Origin: Dyadobacter chenwenxiniae
GTDB lineage: Bacteria > Bacteroidota > Bacteroidia > Cytophagales > Spirosomataceae
Assembly: GCF_022869785.1 (NCBI RefSeq)
Contig: NZ_CP094997.1
Span: forward strand, 2,914,001 to 2,978,000
Direction: 5' to 3'
Length of the DNA: 64,000 nt
Positions 1 through 9,700 of this stretch are shown here, piece after piece; positions within the stretch are counted from its first letter, which is position 1, and each line of letters begins with the position of its first letter. The notes under the pieces were generated by a model. The model ran no database searches. It had not been told where the DNA came from and saw only the letters and a list, made by a program, of their open reading frames with translations. Made by a program: the position numbers and the translations under genes.

Positions 1-2
1 GC

Positions 3-1445
3 GGCCGGGGTGGCGAAGGGGTTTATGGAACTGCCATGCGGATCTATAAAGGGTATCTTTATTTTAGTTCCGAGCTGATTGTTTATCGATATAAATTGAA
101 ACCGGGCGAGCTTGTCCCGACCAGCGAAGAAGAAGTAATCCTGACCGACGATCACGCACATGGCATGCACGAGCACATTGCGAAACCCGTCACTTTCGAT
201 GACAAAGGTTTTATGTATGTGCCTTTCGGGGCCAATTCCAATGCGTGCCAGGATGATAACCGCATTCCCTCATCCAGCGGACTAGACCCCTGCCCTATCC
301 TGGAAGATCACGGGGGAATCTGGCGTTTTGATGCTAATAAAAGGGGGCAGTTGCAAAAAGACGGCGTGAAGTTCGCGACCGGATTACGTAGTGTAGTTGC
401 CTTGGACTGGAATTTTGCGGATAATAATTTATATGCCTTGCAACATGGTCGCGACGATCTGCTTCGTCTGTTTCCACAGCTTTTTTCTCCCTGGCAAAGT
501 GCAATGCTTCCTTCCGAAGAATTTTTGAGGGTTAAAGAAGGCACCCACGCAGGCTGGCCATATTGTTTTTGGGATCAAATGCAGGGTAAAAAAGTCCTTA
601 ACCCTGAATATGGCGGCGATGGAAAGGAGGTCGGCCGCTGTGGTGAATATGAAAAACCCTTGATCGGATTCCCAGGCCACTGGGCACCGAACGACATTCT
701 GTTTTATCAGGGTAACCATTTCCCGGATCGTTACAAAAACGGCTCATTCATTGCCTTTCACGGCTCTACAAACCGCGCACCTTATCCGCAATCTAGCTAT
801 TTTATTGGGTTTGTTCCGTTTAAAGCCGGCCAGCCTTCCGGTGATTATGAGATTTTTGCCGATGGTTTTGCAGGTGTAGATCCAATCGTGAATGTGAGCG
901 ATGCCGTTTATCGCCCTATGGGGCTTGCTATGGGACCTGATGGTGCACTTTACATCGCGGAAACCGAAAAAGGGAAAATCTGGAAAGTCACTTACAAGGG
1001 TGACAAGCAGAAATTTGCCAAATCTGACCTTGTGAAAATGGAAAAAAGAAAATCCATGTCCAACATCCGCACACCCGACAAGATTAATGACAATCTGGAT
1101 AAAGACAAACCCGTTGCCGGTGGAAAAGTGTACAGTGTATATTGTTCGGCCTGTCACCAACGCAACGGCATGGGCGATTCGCAGCGATTTCCACCACTTG
1201 GCGGCGCCGAATGGGTAACCGGAGATAAAGAACGCCTTATAAAAGTATTGCTGAAAGGGCTGGAAGGGCCGCTGGAAGTGAAAGGGCAATCTTACAACAA
1301 TGTAATGCCCCAGCACAGTTTTTTAAAGGATGAGGAGATCGCCGAAGTGCTTACGCACATCAGGAGTAATTTTGGAAACAATGCAAGTCCCGTCACCATC
1401 GGCGAAGTTACCAAAACAAGATCTTCTCTCGACAGCTTGAAATAA
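3..1445 (+). CDS. PQQ-dependent sugar dehydrogenase-cytochrome c fusion (5' partial)
   Basis: The frame is open from base 3, so the true start lies outside the window. The first in-frame ATG (36) falls inside the conserved domain and is not the start. The long N-terminal part resembles the soluble glucose/sorbosone dehydrogenase six-bladed propeller (motifs such as YVPFGANSN, GLRSVVALDW and YRPMGLAMGPDGALYIAE near its end). A C-terminal cytochrome c domain follows, with a heme-binding CSACH at 1143-1157 and a likely axial Met in NVMPQH. By family, such proteins oxidise sugars or alcohols in the periplasm and pass electrons to the attached heme. The next two genes are a cytochrome c and a second propeller, so a shared respiratory role is likely. 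The substrate is unknown. Confidence 0.85.
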   Translation, partial: GRGGEGVYGTAMRIYKGYLYFSSELIVYRYKLKPGELVPTSEEEVILTDDHAHGMHEHIAKPVTFDDKGFMYVPFGANSNACQDDNRIPSSSGLDPCPILEDHGGIWRFDANKRGQLQKDGVKFATGLRSVVALDWNFADNNLYALQHGRDDLLRLFPQLFSPWQSAMLPSEEFLRVKEGTHAGWPYCFWDQMQGKKVLNPEYGGDGKEVGRCGEYEKPLIGFPGHWAPNDILFYQGNHFPDRYKNGSFIAFHGSTNRAPYPQSSYFIGFVPFKAGQPSGDYEIFADGFAGVDPIVNVSDAVYRPMGLAMGPDGALYIAETEKGKIWKVTYKGDKQKFAKSDLVKMEKRKSMSNIRTPDKINDNLDKDKPVAGGKVYSVYCSACHQRNGMGDSQRFPPLGGAEWVTGDKERLIKVLLKGLEGPLEVKGQSYNNVMPQHSFLKDEEIAEVLTHIRSNFGNNASPVTIGEVTKTRSSLDSLK

Positions 1446-1562
1446 CGTTTTTCTCCTTCCAACCTCGTTTAAGCGGATATTACTCTCCGGCAATTGAGTG
1501 TTCCTTTAAGGGGTTGGAGGGAGAAAGACAAAAAATACAAACCACGTTTCTCTTATATTTTA

Positions 1563-1991
1563 ATGTTCAAAAATAAGATTTTAGCCGCAAATTTTATCGT
1601 TTTTGCCGGAGTCGTTTTGGCCGGATTTTCTTCCGGAAACTCCGCTCCGCACACAAGTCAGGACCCTTGGAAAGCGCCCGCTTGGGCAGATACGCTCAAA
1701 AGTCCATATCACGAAGAGCCGCTGACATTGGCCCAGGGAGAAGAGCTTTTCACCCTTTATTGCGCAACCTGTCACGGTGACGCGGGCTATGGCGATGGCG
1801 CAGCCGGCGGAGCATTGGGACAAAAACCGGCTAATTTTCACGACACATTGGTAAAGGCGCAAAGCGACGGCTCCATTTTCTGGAAAATCGCAACAGGCCG
1901 CGGTAACATGCCGCCTTTTAAAGATGTATTTACCGACGAGCAAAGGTGGCAGCTTGTGGCCTACATCCGTCATTTAGGCAAAACAGAGTAA
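1563..1991 (+). CDS. exported small cytochrome c
   Basis: This is a single-heme class I cytochrome c of about 142 residues. A hydrophobic signal or anchor segment covers residues 4-20, the heme motif CATCH lies at 1761-1775, and GRGNMPPF supplies the probable axial methionine. The frame is open upstream to 1494, but the ATG at 1563 puts the signal peptide at the N-terminus and is preferred. It lies 117 bases after the propeller-cytochrome fusion and 21 bases before a second propeller dehydrogenase. It probably shuttles electrons from these dehydrogenases to a terminal oxidase; that role is inferred from position. Confidence 0.85.
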   Translation: MFKNKILAANFIVFAGVVLAGFSSGNSAPHTSQDPWKAPAWADTLKSPYHEEPLTLAQGEELFTLYCATCHGDAGYGDGAAGGALGQKPANFHDTLVKAQSDGSIFWKIATGRGNMPPFKDVFTDEQRWQLVAYIRHLGKTE

Positions 1992-2012
1992 ATCCTGAAC
2001 ATTAATCCTCAT

Positions 2013-3494
2013 ATGCTGACTATTAGCCGCTTTATTAAACCAAAAATCACCGCCCTGCTCGTTGTGACGGTTGCCTGCAATGCATGGGCGCAGCCCAAAG
2101 AGACGGTTACAAACACACCGAAATCGCTCCGGGAGGACATTACCATTGAGCATTACATGAAGATCGAGCCGGAAGCGGTGCGGATCATTCAGCATCCTGT
2201 AACGGGCGATATTTATTATACGACCTTTTTCGGGGATGTTTTTAAAATTGTTACTACAAACAACCAGCCTGAAAGCAAAAAACTACTCAGTGCTGAGGAT
2301 CATGGCATTACGCGATTGCAGGGCGCTGCCTTCAAAGGAAACACATTGTTCCTGGCAGGGAACATTAATGTGAATAATAACAAAGGAAATAAAGGCCGGA
2401 TGGTGCGCTACGAGCTGAAAAACAGTGACGTAAAACCCGAAATGACGGTTGTTTTCAACACAGTCGAATATGGAGCAAATAAAACAACATTCGACCACGG
2501 CTGGAACGCTTTGGAAATCAGCCCGGACGGAAAGTATATTTTCGTAAACACCGGCGCCCGGACAGATCACGGCGAAGTGCAGGACAACGGCGGTGAATAT
2601 CCCAATGCACGCGATAATGCATTAACAGCCAACATTTTCCGCTTTCCTATTGATACCAAAGACCTGTTGCTTTCTACCGACACGCAAAAATTGAAAGCCG
2701 ATGGTTATCTCTATGCAGAAGGCATTCGCAATGCATATGATATGGCATTTGATCCGAAAGGAAATCTGTTTGCCGTTTCAAATTCAGGCGATTATGATCA
2801 TTCCGAAGATATGTTCTGGGTTCGGCAAGGCTATCATTACGGTTTTCCGTGGGTGATGGGCGGCATTGACAACCCACAACAATTCCCTGATTACCAGCCC
2901 AATCCGGACACAGACCCATTCCTGAGCAAATTCGCTTTTGCATGGCTCATGAAGTATTTTCACAATGATCCCGATTTCCCAAAAAGACCCGCTGGCGTTA
3001 AATTCAGTCCTGGCGTTCAAAACATGGGTCCCGATGCCAACGAATATCGGGACCGGAAAACGGGCCTGGTTGTTGACGGAGATTCCACTGGCATAGGCGT
3101 AAGCACATTCAATGCACATTCATCCCCATTGGGTTTGTTTTTCGATACCAAAAATACGCTGGGTAAAGACCTTACCGGCGATGGTTTCGTGATCCGTTAC
3201 ACCGGCGGGCCAAGGAACGGTGTAGCCAATCCAAGCCCGTTGAGAAAGCAGGGAAGAGACCTTTTGCACCTGGAAATGGCCTATGATAAACCCTCAGACA
3301 ATTACAAAGTGAAAACAACCCGCATCATCGATGGCTTTACGTCGCCTACGGATGCATTGCTTGTTGGAAACACTTTGTATATTATCGAGTACGGCGGCAA
3401 GCAGGGCGGTAACAAATCGGGCGGAAGCATTTGGAAAGTGACCATGCCTGCGAATGAGAAAATGGCGAAGAAAAGCAAGAAAAAAAGATCGTAA
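2013..3494 (+). CDS. exported PQQ-dependent sugar dehydrogenase-like propeller
   Basis: A 493-residue protein with a Sec signal peptide (cleavage likely after AWA, about residue 26). The body has propeller signatures of the glucose/sorbosone dehydrogenase family: a repeated NPVTGDIYYTTFFGDVFK-like blade, WNALEISPDGKYIFVNTGAR, EGIRNAYDMAFDPKGNLFAV and GDGFVIRYTGG. There is no heme motif, so electrons would have to go to the neighbouring cytochrome c. The Lys/Arg-rich tail is unusual but short. It is probably co-transcribed with the two genes before it. Enzymatic activity and substrate are inferred from fold only, and PQQ binding is not proven by any motif seen here. Confidence 0.8.
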   Translation: MLTISRFIKPKITALLVVTVACNAWAQPKETVTNTPKSLREDITIEHYMKIEPEAVRIIQHPVTGDIYYTTFFGDVFKIVTTNNQPESKKLLSAEDHGITRLQGAAFKGNTLFLAGNINVNNNKGNKGRMVRYELKNSDVKPEMTVVFNTVEYGANKTTFDHGWNALEISPDGKYIFVNTGARTDHGEVQDNGGEYPNARDNALTANIFRFPIDTKDLLLSTDTQKLKADGYLYAEGIRNAYDMAFDPKGNLFAVSNSGDYDHSEDMFWVRQGYHYGFPWVMGGIDNPQQFPDYQPNPDTDPFLSKFAFAWLMKYFHNDPDFPKRPAGVKFSPGVQNMGPDANEYRDRKTGLVVDGDSTGIGVSTFNAHSSPLGLFFDTKNTLGKDLTGDGFVIRYTGGPRNGVANPSPLRKQGRDLLHLEMAYDKPSDNYKVKTTRIIDGFTSPTDALLVGNTLYIIEYGGKQGGNKSGGSIWKVTMPANEKMAKKSKKKRS

Positions 3495-3528
3495 TCATAT
3501 CCGTTTTAATAACCTTAATTATACAACC

Positions 3529-3993
3529 ATGTCCGAAAGAAGATCCATTCTTAAAAAATTATTCGCCTCTGTTGCCGGAGTAGCCGGAATCGGAGTCGCT
3601 TCCAAAGCAGCGATTGCTCCTGTTGCAGCAGCTCCTGAAAAAGAAGTCGGTGATGTTGTTATGTGTCAGGATGTACCCTTGTTTTCAGGTCATACCAAGT
3701 TCAATAATATGGTGTTCGTTGCCGGAAAAGGCGCGCACTTCGAAGGCGACATCACAGCCCACACGAAGCACGTGCTGGACGAGCTCGAAAAAGAATTGAT
3801 CAAAGCCGGTTCTTCCATGGAAAAAGTATTGAAATGCAGTGTCTTCCTACACGACCTGAACGACTACAAAGCCATGAACGAAGCCTATAAAGGCCGTTTT
3901 GGCTCAAAGCCCCCATGCCGCACGACTGTTGCAGTTTACGGCGGCGTGCCAGGTGATTCGTTGGTGGAGATTGACTGTATTGCTTATATTTAA
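3529..3993 (+). CDS. exported RidA/YjgF-family protein
   Basis: A 154-residue protein with an N-terminal extension of about 35 residues (MSERRSILKKLF, then a hydrophobic stretch ending in APVAAAPEK), which looks like a Tat/Sec signal peptide. The rest is a RidA (YjgF/YER057c/UK114) domain, with FSGHTKFNNMVFVAGKG, a helix with HVLDELEKELIKAG, and CRTTVAVYGGVPGDSLVEIDCIAY, where the conserved Arg sits in CRT. Classical RidA is cytosolic and hydrolyses reactive enamines/imines. An exported version beside periplasmic dehydrogenases suggests removal of a reactive product outside the cytoplasm (inference). The frame is open upstream to 3454, inside the previous gene; the ATG at 3529 gives the signal peptide. 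Confidence 0.8.
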   Translation: MSERRSILKKLFASVAGVAGIGVASKAAIAPVAAAPEKEVGDVVMCQDVPLFSGHTKFNNMVFVAGKGAHFEGDITAHTKHVLDELEKELIKAGSSMEKVLKCSVFLHDLNDYKAMNEAYKGRFGSKPPCRTTVAVYGGVPGDSLVEIDCIAYI

Positions 3994-4075
3994 ACATTGT
4001 GGAAGCCCTTCGACTCCGCTCCTGGCTGACAAGCGCTTGTCACCCTAAGCGGAGTCGAAGGGCTTCCACAATGTT
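3993..4075. repeat. nested palindromic repeat (28-bp arms)
   Basis: Bases 3993-4020 and 4048-4075 are perfect reverse complements (28 nt, core CCCTTCGACTCCGCT). The 27-nt spacer holds a second perfect 16-nt palindrome (TGACAAGCGCTTGTCA, 4029-4044). The left arm starts on the last base of the RidA stop codon. The structure would form a very strong hairpin and could end transcription, but there is no U-tract. It looks like a dispersed REP/MITE-type palindrome; no other copy was noticed in this window. Confidence 0.85.
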
Positions 4076-4221
4076 GTTTACAAAAACCTCCGAATCACAA
4101 ACTTATATTTTGATATAATACAATTAAGCCGAAGGTAATTTTAAAATAAAAAATAAACTCACTCTTATATTTTAAAATACAGCGATTTAGCAGTTACTTT
4201 GTTATCTGACTCCAATAAGAT

Positions 4222-4830
4222 TTGAACAAACGACAACGCATCGCTGAGGAGAATGTACTTCTTCTAAATCTCTGGCACCAATCCCAGGCCGGGGACAGTC
4301 TTGCTTTTTGTCAACTTGCGGACAAGCAGTATCGGACGCTTTTCAATTACGCGACCAATTTCACTTCCGACCGCGAGTTCATTAAGGATGCTATCCAGGA
4401 ATTGCTGATCCACATCTGGGAAAAGCGCCAGGCCATTCACATTCAATACGTTTCCATCTATTTCCTGAAAGCGCTTCGCAATCAGCTGCTCCAAGAATTT
4501 CGCAGAAATAATCCGGCCAATTCGCTGCTGGACATTGATGAAGTCGGGCAGATTTCGGATTATCAGACTGTGGAAACGGAGATTGAGCAAAGCGAGATTT
4601 ATTCAGAAAATCAAATCAAGGTCCGGTCTGCGATCAATGAGCTTCCGCGCCGCCAAAAGGAAGCCGTTTTCCTCAAATACTTCGAAGGAATGGATAACGA
4701 GCAGATTGCCGATCTCATGCAGGTTAATCGCCAATCCGTCGCCAATCTCCTCTTCAAAGCTATTTCCTCGCTTAAAACCCATATTAAAACGGTAACCAGC
4801 TTAATGTTACTGATTGTTGCTTCAAACTGA
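4222..4830 (+). CDS. ECF-type RNA polymerase sigma factor
   Basis: A 202-residue sigma-70 family protein with region 2 (about residues 28-95, including FNYATNF, DAIQELLIHIWEKR and LRNQLLQEFRR) and region 4 (about residues 138-190, LPRRQKEAVFLKYFEGMDN followed by the helix-turn-helix IADLMQVNRQSVANLLFKA). The start is TTG at 4222, and no better ATG lies upstream in frame. In Bacteroidota such sigma factors are held by a FecR anti-sigma and signalled through a SusC with an STN domain. Both partners lie just downstream (fecR at 5465, susC at 6730), so this is the regulator of the susCD locus. A HicBA pair separates it from fecR. Confidence 0.9.
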   Translation: MNKRQRIAEENVLLLNLWHQSQAGDSLAFCQLADKQYRTLFNYATNFTSDREFIKDAIQELLIHIWEKRQAIHIQYVSIYFLKALRNQLLQEFRRNNPANSLLDIDEVGQISDYQTVETEIEQSEIYSENQIKVRSAINELPRRQKEAVFLKYFEGMDNEQIADLMQVNRQSVANLLFKAISSLKTHIKTVTSLMLLIVASN

Positions 4831-4849
4831 TAGCACTGAATCTTGAAGA

Positions 4850-5041
4850 TTACATCTTCTCTATCCCCAATTGTTTGCAGATCGCTTCACAAAGATGCTT
4901 GTCGATTTTCGGATGTCTCGGAATTGTAGTTTGCTTGCTATTAATGCCATTGAAGTAAAGGTCATGCTTTTCTCCGTTTCTTTTTAAGTGGCAACTGTGA
5001 TTTTCGGGATGCCTGATTAGTTCATTTCTCTTAATTGACAT
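4850..5041 (-). CDS. hicA: HicA-like mRNA interferase toxin
   Basis: A 63-residue protein with the HicA pattern: N-terminal KRNELIRH helix, a GEKHDLY segment carrying the putative catalytic histidine (His26), TIPRHPKI, and a C-terminal helix CEAICKQLGI. By family it is a double-stranded-RNA-binding-fold ribonuclease that cleaves mRNA when not bound by HicB. It starts inside the TGATG junction that ends hicB, so the two are translationally coupled in the order antitoxin then toxin. Pro12 and His15-Ser16 sit where most HicA proteins have a helical residue and NG, so activity could be altered. Confidence 0.75.
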   Translation of the reverse strand: MSIKRNELIRHPENHSCHLKRNGEKHDLYFNGINSKQTTIPRHPKIDKHLCEAICKQLGIEKM

Positions 5042-5274
5042 CAGGCAAATTCTAGTTCTTTCGTAGAAATCAAAGTCCCATAAATCTCATCCTCAACGGA
5101 TTGATCATTAAAAACCATATTTTCGAAAGAACCTTGGGCGTAGAGGCTTAGAGCATCGCTTATATTATCCATGACATCATTAATTGTCTTCCCTTGCGTC
5201 ATTACTGCTGGAATCTCGTTAACGCGTCCGATGAGGAATTCATCACCCTGCGATATTAAAACTGTGACTTTCAT
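5041..5274 (-). CDS. hicB: HicB-like antitoxin
   Basis: A 77-residue HicB-type protein: a first strand MKVTVLISQGDEFLIGRV, then the classic partial-RNase-H-fold pattern IPAVMTQGKTINDVMDNISDALSLY. The short acidic tail lacks the DNA-binding helix-turn-helix or ribbon-helix-helix found in longer HicB proteins, so autoregulation may be absent or depend on the complex. Its stop overlaps the hicA start by one base. The pair runs antisense between the sigma factor and fecR. Confidence 0.75.
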   Translation of the reverse strand: MKVTVLISQGDEFLIGRVNEIPAVMTQGKTINDVMDNISDALSLYAQGSFENMVFNDQSVEDEIYGTLISTKELEFA

Positions 5275-5464
5275 GTGTAGATGTTAGTGTGGTCGATAAA
5301 TGCTTAAATAAAACTAAACACAAAACGTGGTTTCGCAAATAACCGTTTGCCGGGAAAGACAAGCAGGCCGCCCCCTCGCATCAAAAAATAATTTCAGGAA
5401 AAAGAGTATCGGCCGCATGAAAATGCATCCTTAGATAAATTAGCCATACTATTATTTGCCCGAT

Positions 5465-6568
5465 ATGCATAATTACCGCAATTTTCTTCCGGAGGAACTA
5501 GCAGCAGATCCATCATTCCGACGCTGGACGTTGTTGAATGATCCTGAGGAAGAAGCTATTTGGGCTGAATGGCTTGAACTTAATCCCGACAAGCACGAGC
5601 TCGTCGCAAAAGCAAAACATTTTCTGATCAATACGGAAGCTGCTTTCGATCAGATCTCTGAGGATGAAATTGCGAATGAGATTTACCGGCTTTCTCATTC
5701 CATTGGTGAAAATAAGGCGAAGAAATCTGGCATTTGGCGCCGGTTCAGGCCAAACTGGTATAATATGGCGGCGTCTATCCTGCTCTTAATGTTTGCAGGA
5801 TGGTGGTTTAACAAACAAACGCCTTCCCAGCAGCAATCGGACCAGTACAAGGTTATTTTAAGCCAGATTACGGAGCCTTTGGTGAAAAAAGAAAACGTGA
5901 CCGACAAAGCGCAGCTGATCATTCTGGCCGATGGAAGTTCGGTCTTGCTGCAGCCTAACAGCCGGATCACTTACCCCGCTAAATTTGAGGGAAACAAAAG
6001 AGAAGTTTTCCTGAGCGGAGAAGCGTTTTTTGAAGTGTCAAAAAACCCGGACAAACCCTTCTATGTATACGCACACACGCTGGCGACCAAAGTATTAGGG
6101 ACCAGTTTTAAAGTGAGTGCATTTGAAGGAGATAAGGAGGTAAAAGTAGTCGTGAAAACAGGACGTGTTTCTGTTTTTCCCATGACCAAAGAAGCAATCG
6201 CAACCCAGCACGAAGATGGCAAGCTCGGTGGAATGGTGTTAACACCCAACCAGCAGATCGTCTTCGCTCCCAAGGAGTTACGTCTCACACGCAGCCTCAT
6301 TCCGGATCCGAAATTGCTGGAATTACCGATACAAAGTCAGTCATTTGAGTTCAAAGGCACGCCCATTACCGATGTTTTTGCCACGCTGGAAAAATCTTAT
6401 GGGGTGAAGATCATCCACGATGCAGATGTCATGAAAGACTGCTTCCTGACCGCTTCCCTATCCGACGAGCCGCTTTTCGAAAAAATAAACCTGATCTGCA
6501 AAACGATCGGTGCACAATATGAGCAGCTGGATGCGAGCATTATCATTACCAGCAAAGGTTGCTACTAA
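5465..6568 (+). CDS. FecR-family anti-sigma factor (DUF4974 tail)
   Basis: About 367 residues. A cytoplasmic N-terminal helical part (about 1-95) binds the sigma factor in this family; a single membrane segment follows (NMAASILLLMFAGWWF, about 102-118); then a periplasmic FecR domain (ADGSSVLLQPNSRITYP, LSGEAFFEVSKNPDKPFYVY, VLGTSFKV) and a C-terminal DUF4974 STN-like domain (FKGTPITDVFATLEKSYGVKI). ATG 5465 is preferred to the in-frame TTG at 5456. It should transmit the substrate signal from the SusC STN domain to the ECF sigma factor. A hicBA insertion now lies between it and the sigma gene. Confidence 0.9.
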   Translation: MHNYRNFLPEELAADPSFRRWTLLNDPEEEAIWAEWLELNPDKHELVAKAKHFLINTEAAFDQISEDEIANEIYRLSHSIGENKAKKSGIWRRFRPNWYNMAASILLLMFAGWWFNKQTPSQQQSDQYKVILSQITEPLVKKENVTDKAQLIILADGSSVLLQPNSRITYPAKFEGNKREVFLSGEAFFEVSKNPDKPFYVYAHTLATKVLGTSFKVSAFEGDKEVKVVVKTGRVSVFPMTKEAIATQHEDGKLGGMVLTPNQQIVFAPKELRLTRSLIPDPKLLELPIQSQSFEFKGTPITDVFATLEKSYGVKIIHDADVMKDCFLTASLSDEPLFEKINLICKTIGAQYEQLDASIIITSKGCY

Positions 6569-6729
6569 CGTCCCACATAACCCCGTAAATTCAGATAATG
6601 CCTATGACGAGAATCTATTATCAGTTCCCTAAGAAATGAGCCGATGATGCTGCAACACCACCGGCTCCGTTAATCCCCAGTTTGTTTCTTCTTACGGCTA
6701 TCGCCTTGCAGCGGCCGTGGGAATCAATT

Positions 6730-9700
6730 ATGCCGAATTTTAACCCGACAAAAATCAAAATTATGTCAAAAACAGTACAAGTTCACCATGCTTTACAGAA
6801 AATCATGCGCATTACGCTGTATCAAGCCATACTCGCTATCGTCGTCAGCACATTTGTGCACGCCAATGACGTACGCGGTCAGCGGGTTTTAGAACAAAAA
6901 GTAACGTTGCGTTTAGCCAATGCCGAAATCGACAAGGCACTGGAAAGAATTGAGAATGTGACGAAGGTTAAATTTATGTATAACCCGCAGATTTTCAATA
7001 ACCAAAAATATACATTCAAGTTTCAGGACGAAGCCCTATCGGAAGTATTAGGTAAGATCCTTGCCCCGCACAAAGTAACCTACGAAGTGGTGCAGGACCG
7101 CATCATTTTGAAGCGCGAAACGGGAGCACCCGAAACAGGCTCATCATCAAAAGAAGCGCCCAAACGCAATGTGACCGGTGTGGTAACAGATGAAACCGGT
7201 GCAGGACTCCCAGGCGTGAGCGTGCTGGTGAAAGGAACGCAACGCGGAACTTCCTCGGATGCGAGCGGAAATTATTCCATGGAAATTCCGGATGGCGAAG
7301 TGGCTTCTGCCGTACTGATTTTCAGCTTTGTAGGTTACACTTCGCAGGAAGTGCCTGTGGGAACGCAATCAACTATTTCTGTAAAACTCGAACCGGAAGC
7401 GAAAGCTTTGAACGAAGTCGTTGTAACGGCTCTTGGTATTTCAAAAGAGAAAAAAGCGCTTGCCTATGCAGTAACCGAAGTAAAAGGTTCTGAATTTACA
7501 CAAGCTCGCGAAAACAACGTAGCTAATGCATTGACCGGTAAAATCGCCGGTGTGAATGCAACGGGTATGTCGACAGGGCCCGGCGGATCTAGCCGGATTA
7601 TCATTCGTGGTAACGGATCATTGAGTGGAAACAACCAGCCTTTGTATGTAATCAATGGTATGCCCATGGATAACAGCGTTCCGGGCGGTGGCAATGCTTC
7701 TGACGGAAATGGTAACAATACGGACCGCGGAGACGGAATTGGCGGGATTAACCCGGACGACATTGAGTCGATCAGCGTTTTGAAAGGCGGCCCGGCCGCG
7801 GCTTTGTATGGTGCACGCGCGGGTAACGGCGTTATTTTGATCACCACCAAAAAAGGTCGTGCACAAAAAGGAATTGGTGTAGAGTTCAACAGCAACTTTA
7901 CAACCGAAAACCTGTCGATCATCCCGGACTGGCAATATGAGTACGGACAAGGTGTGGATGGCGTAAAACCATTGACTCAAACGCAGGCAAAAAGCTCGGG
8001 CCGCTTGTCATACGGCGCAAGAATGGACGGCACGGACGTAATTCAGTTTGATGGCCAGATGCGCCCCTACTCGCCTCAAAAAGACAACCTGAAAAACTTT
8101 TACAGAACCGGGACCAACTACATCAACTCCATCGCGTTCATGGGTGGCAATGAAAAGATCAACTTCCGTTTTGGATTGAACAATACAAAATCGAACAGCA
8201 TTGTTCCTAACTCTGACTTCACAAGAAGAATCGCTAACCTGAATGTGAACGCGTTTTTGGGCAAAAAACTGAGCATTGAGACAGTGGTTCAATACAACAT
8301 TGAAGATGGTCACAACCGCCCGAAAGTGGGTTATGCCGATTACAACCCGCACTGGGCCACGCATTTGATCGCTAACACGGTGGATATCCGCAGCCTTTCG
8401 CCTGGTTATGATGCAGTTACAGGCAAGGAAGTAGAATGGAATCCGGTTCCGGCTGCACCAAACCCTTATTTTGTCATCAATAAATTCAAAAACGATGACC
8501 GCAAAAACCGTTTCCTGGGTCAAGCTAACATTCGCTACGACATTTTGGACAACCTGTTTATAAAAGGAAGCGTGAGCCAGGATTACTACAATTTCAAATA
8601 TGAGTTTGTGGTGCCTAATAACAATGCTTACGAGCCATTGGGAAAATACGAATCCAACAGCACGACTTCTTCTGAAACAAACGGAATGCTGACATTGAAC
8701 TACAACAAAGAGTTCGAAAACATAAGCTTCTCCGCATTGCTCGGCGGCAACACGCAGCGCAACATTTACGATGAAATGGCTTACCGGGGAGCCGAGTTCA
8801 CAATCCCGAATTTTTACAGCTTTACCAACCTGGCCACAACAACAACGACGCCGAAATATCTGAAAAGCGGCATTAACTCGGTATTTGCTTCGGTGGATTT
8901 GGGTTACAAAGGTTTGGCTTACCTGACCATGTCGGGTCGCCAGGACTGGTTCTCGGTTTTGAACAAATCCAATAACAGCATTTTTTATCCTGCCATTGGT
9001 GGAACGGTGATCCTTTCGGAGGCGATTGATATGCCGGCTGCGATCAGTTTTGCGAAACTACGCGCTTCATGGGCACAAGTGGGTGCCGTGAATGTGGATC
9101 CTTACAAAATTTACCAAAGCTATCAAATGGCCCAAGGTGGCCACAATGGCCGTCCGGTGCAACAACTTGCTTCAGCTCTGGTTCCTAACCCGGATTTGCG
9201 ACCACTTACTTCAACGACGTACGAAGCTGGTTTGGAAGCCCGTTTCCTGAACAACCGTTTGGGTCTTGACCTTACTTTTTACAACCGTAAGACTACAAAC
9301 GACATTGTGCAGAGCAACATTGCCGCCTCTTCGGGCTACACCCAGGCACTTTTGAATGTAGGTGAATTAAGTAATAAGGGCGTGGAACTTTTGCTGACAG
9401 CAACGCCGCTTCGCAAAAACAATTTCACCTGGGATATCAGCTACAACATGGCTTATAACCAAAGCAAGATCATCAAACTGGCTGATAACCTGAAAACGCT
9501 TAGCATCGGAGCCGGTGTGGGCGGCGGTATGATCCAGAATGTGGTGGGTGGCAGCTATGGTGAAGTTTGGGGTTATAACAAGAAAACTGACGGCAATGGC
9601 AATGTTGTTTTCAACACAGCCAGCGGTTATGCGGTAAGGGGCGATTTGCAGAAATTGGGCAATGGGATTCCTCCGTTAACAATGGGTATCACCAACAATT

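Noticed and set aside
744..1316. 190-residue antisense frame inside the dehydrogenase-cytochrome gene
   Set aside because: The plus strand has clear propeller and heme motifs; the antisense product resembles nothing.
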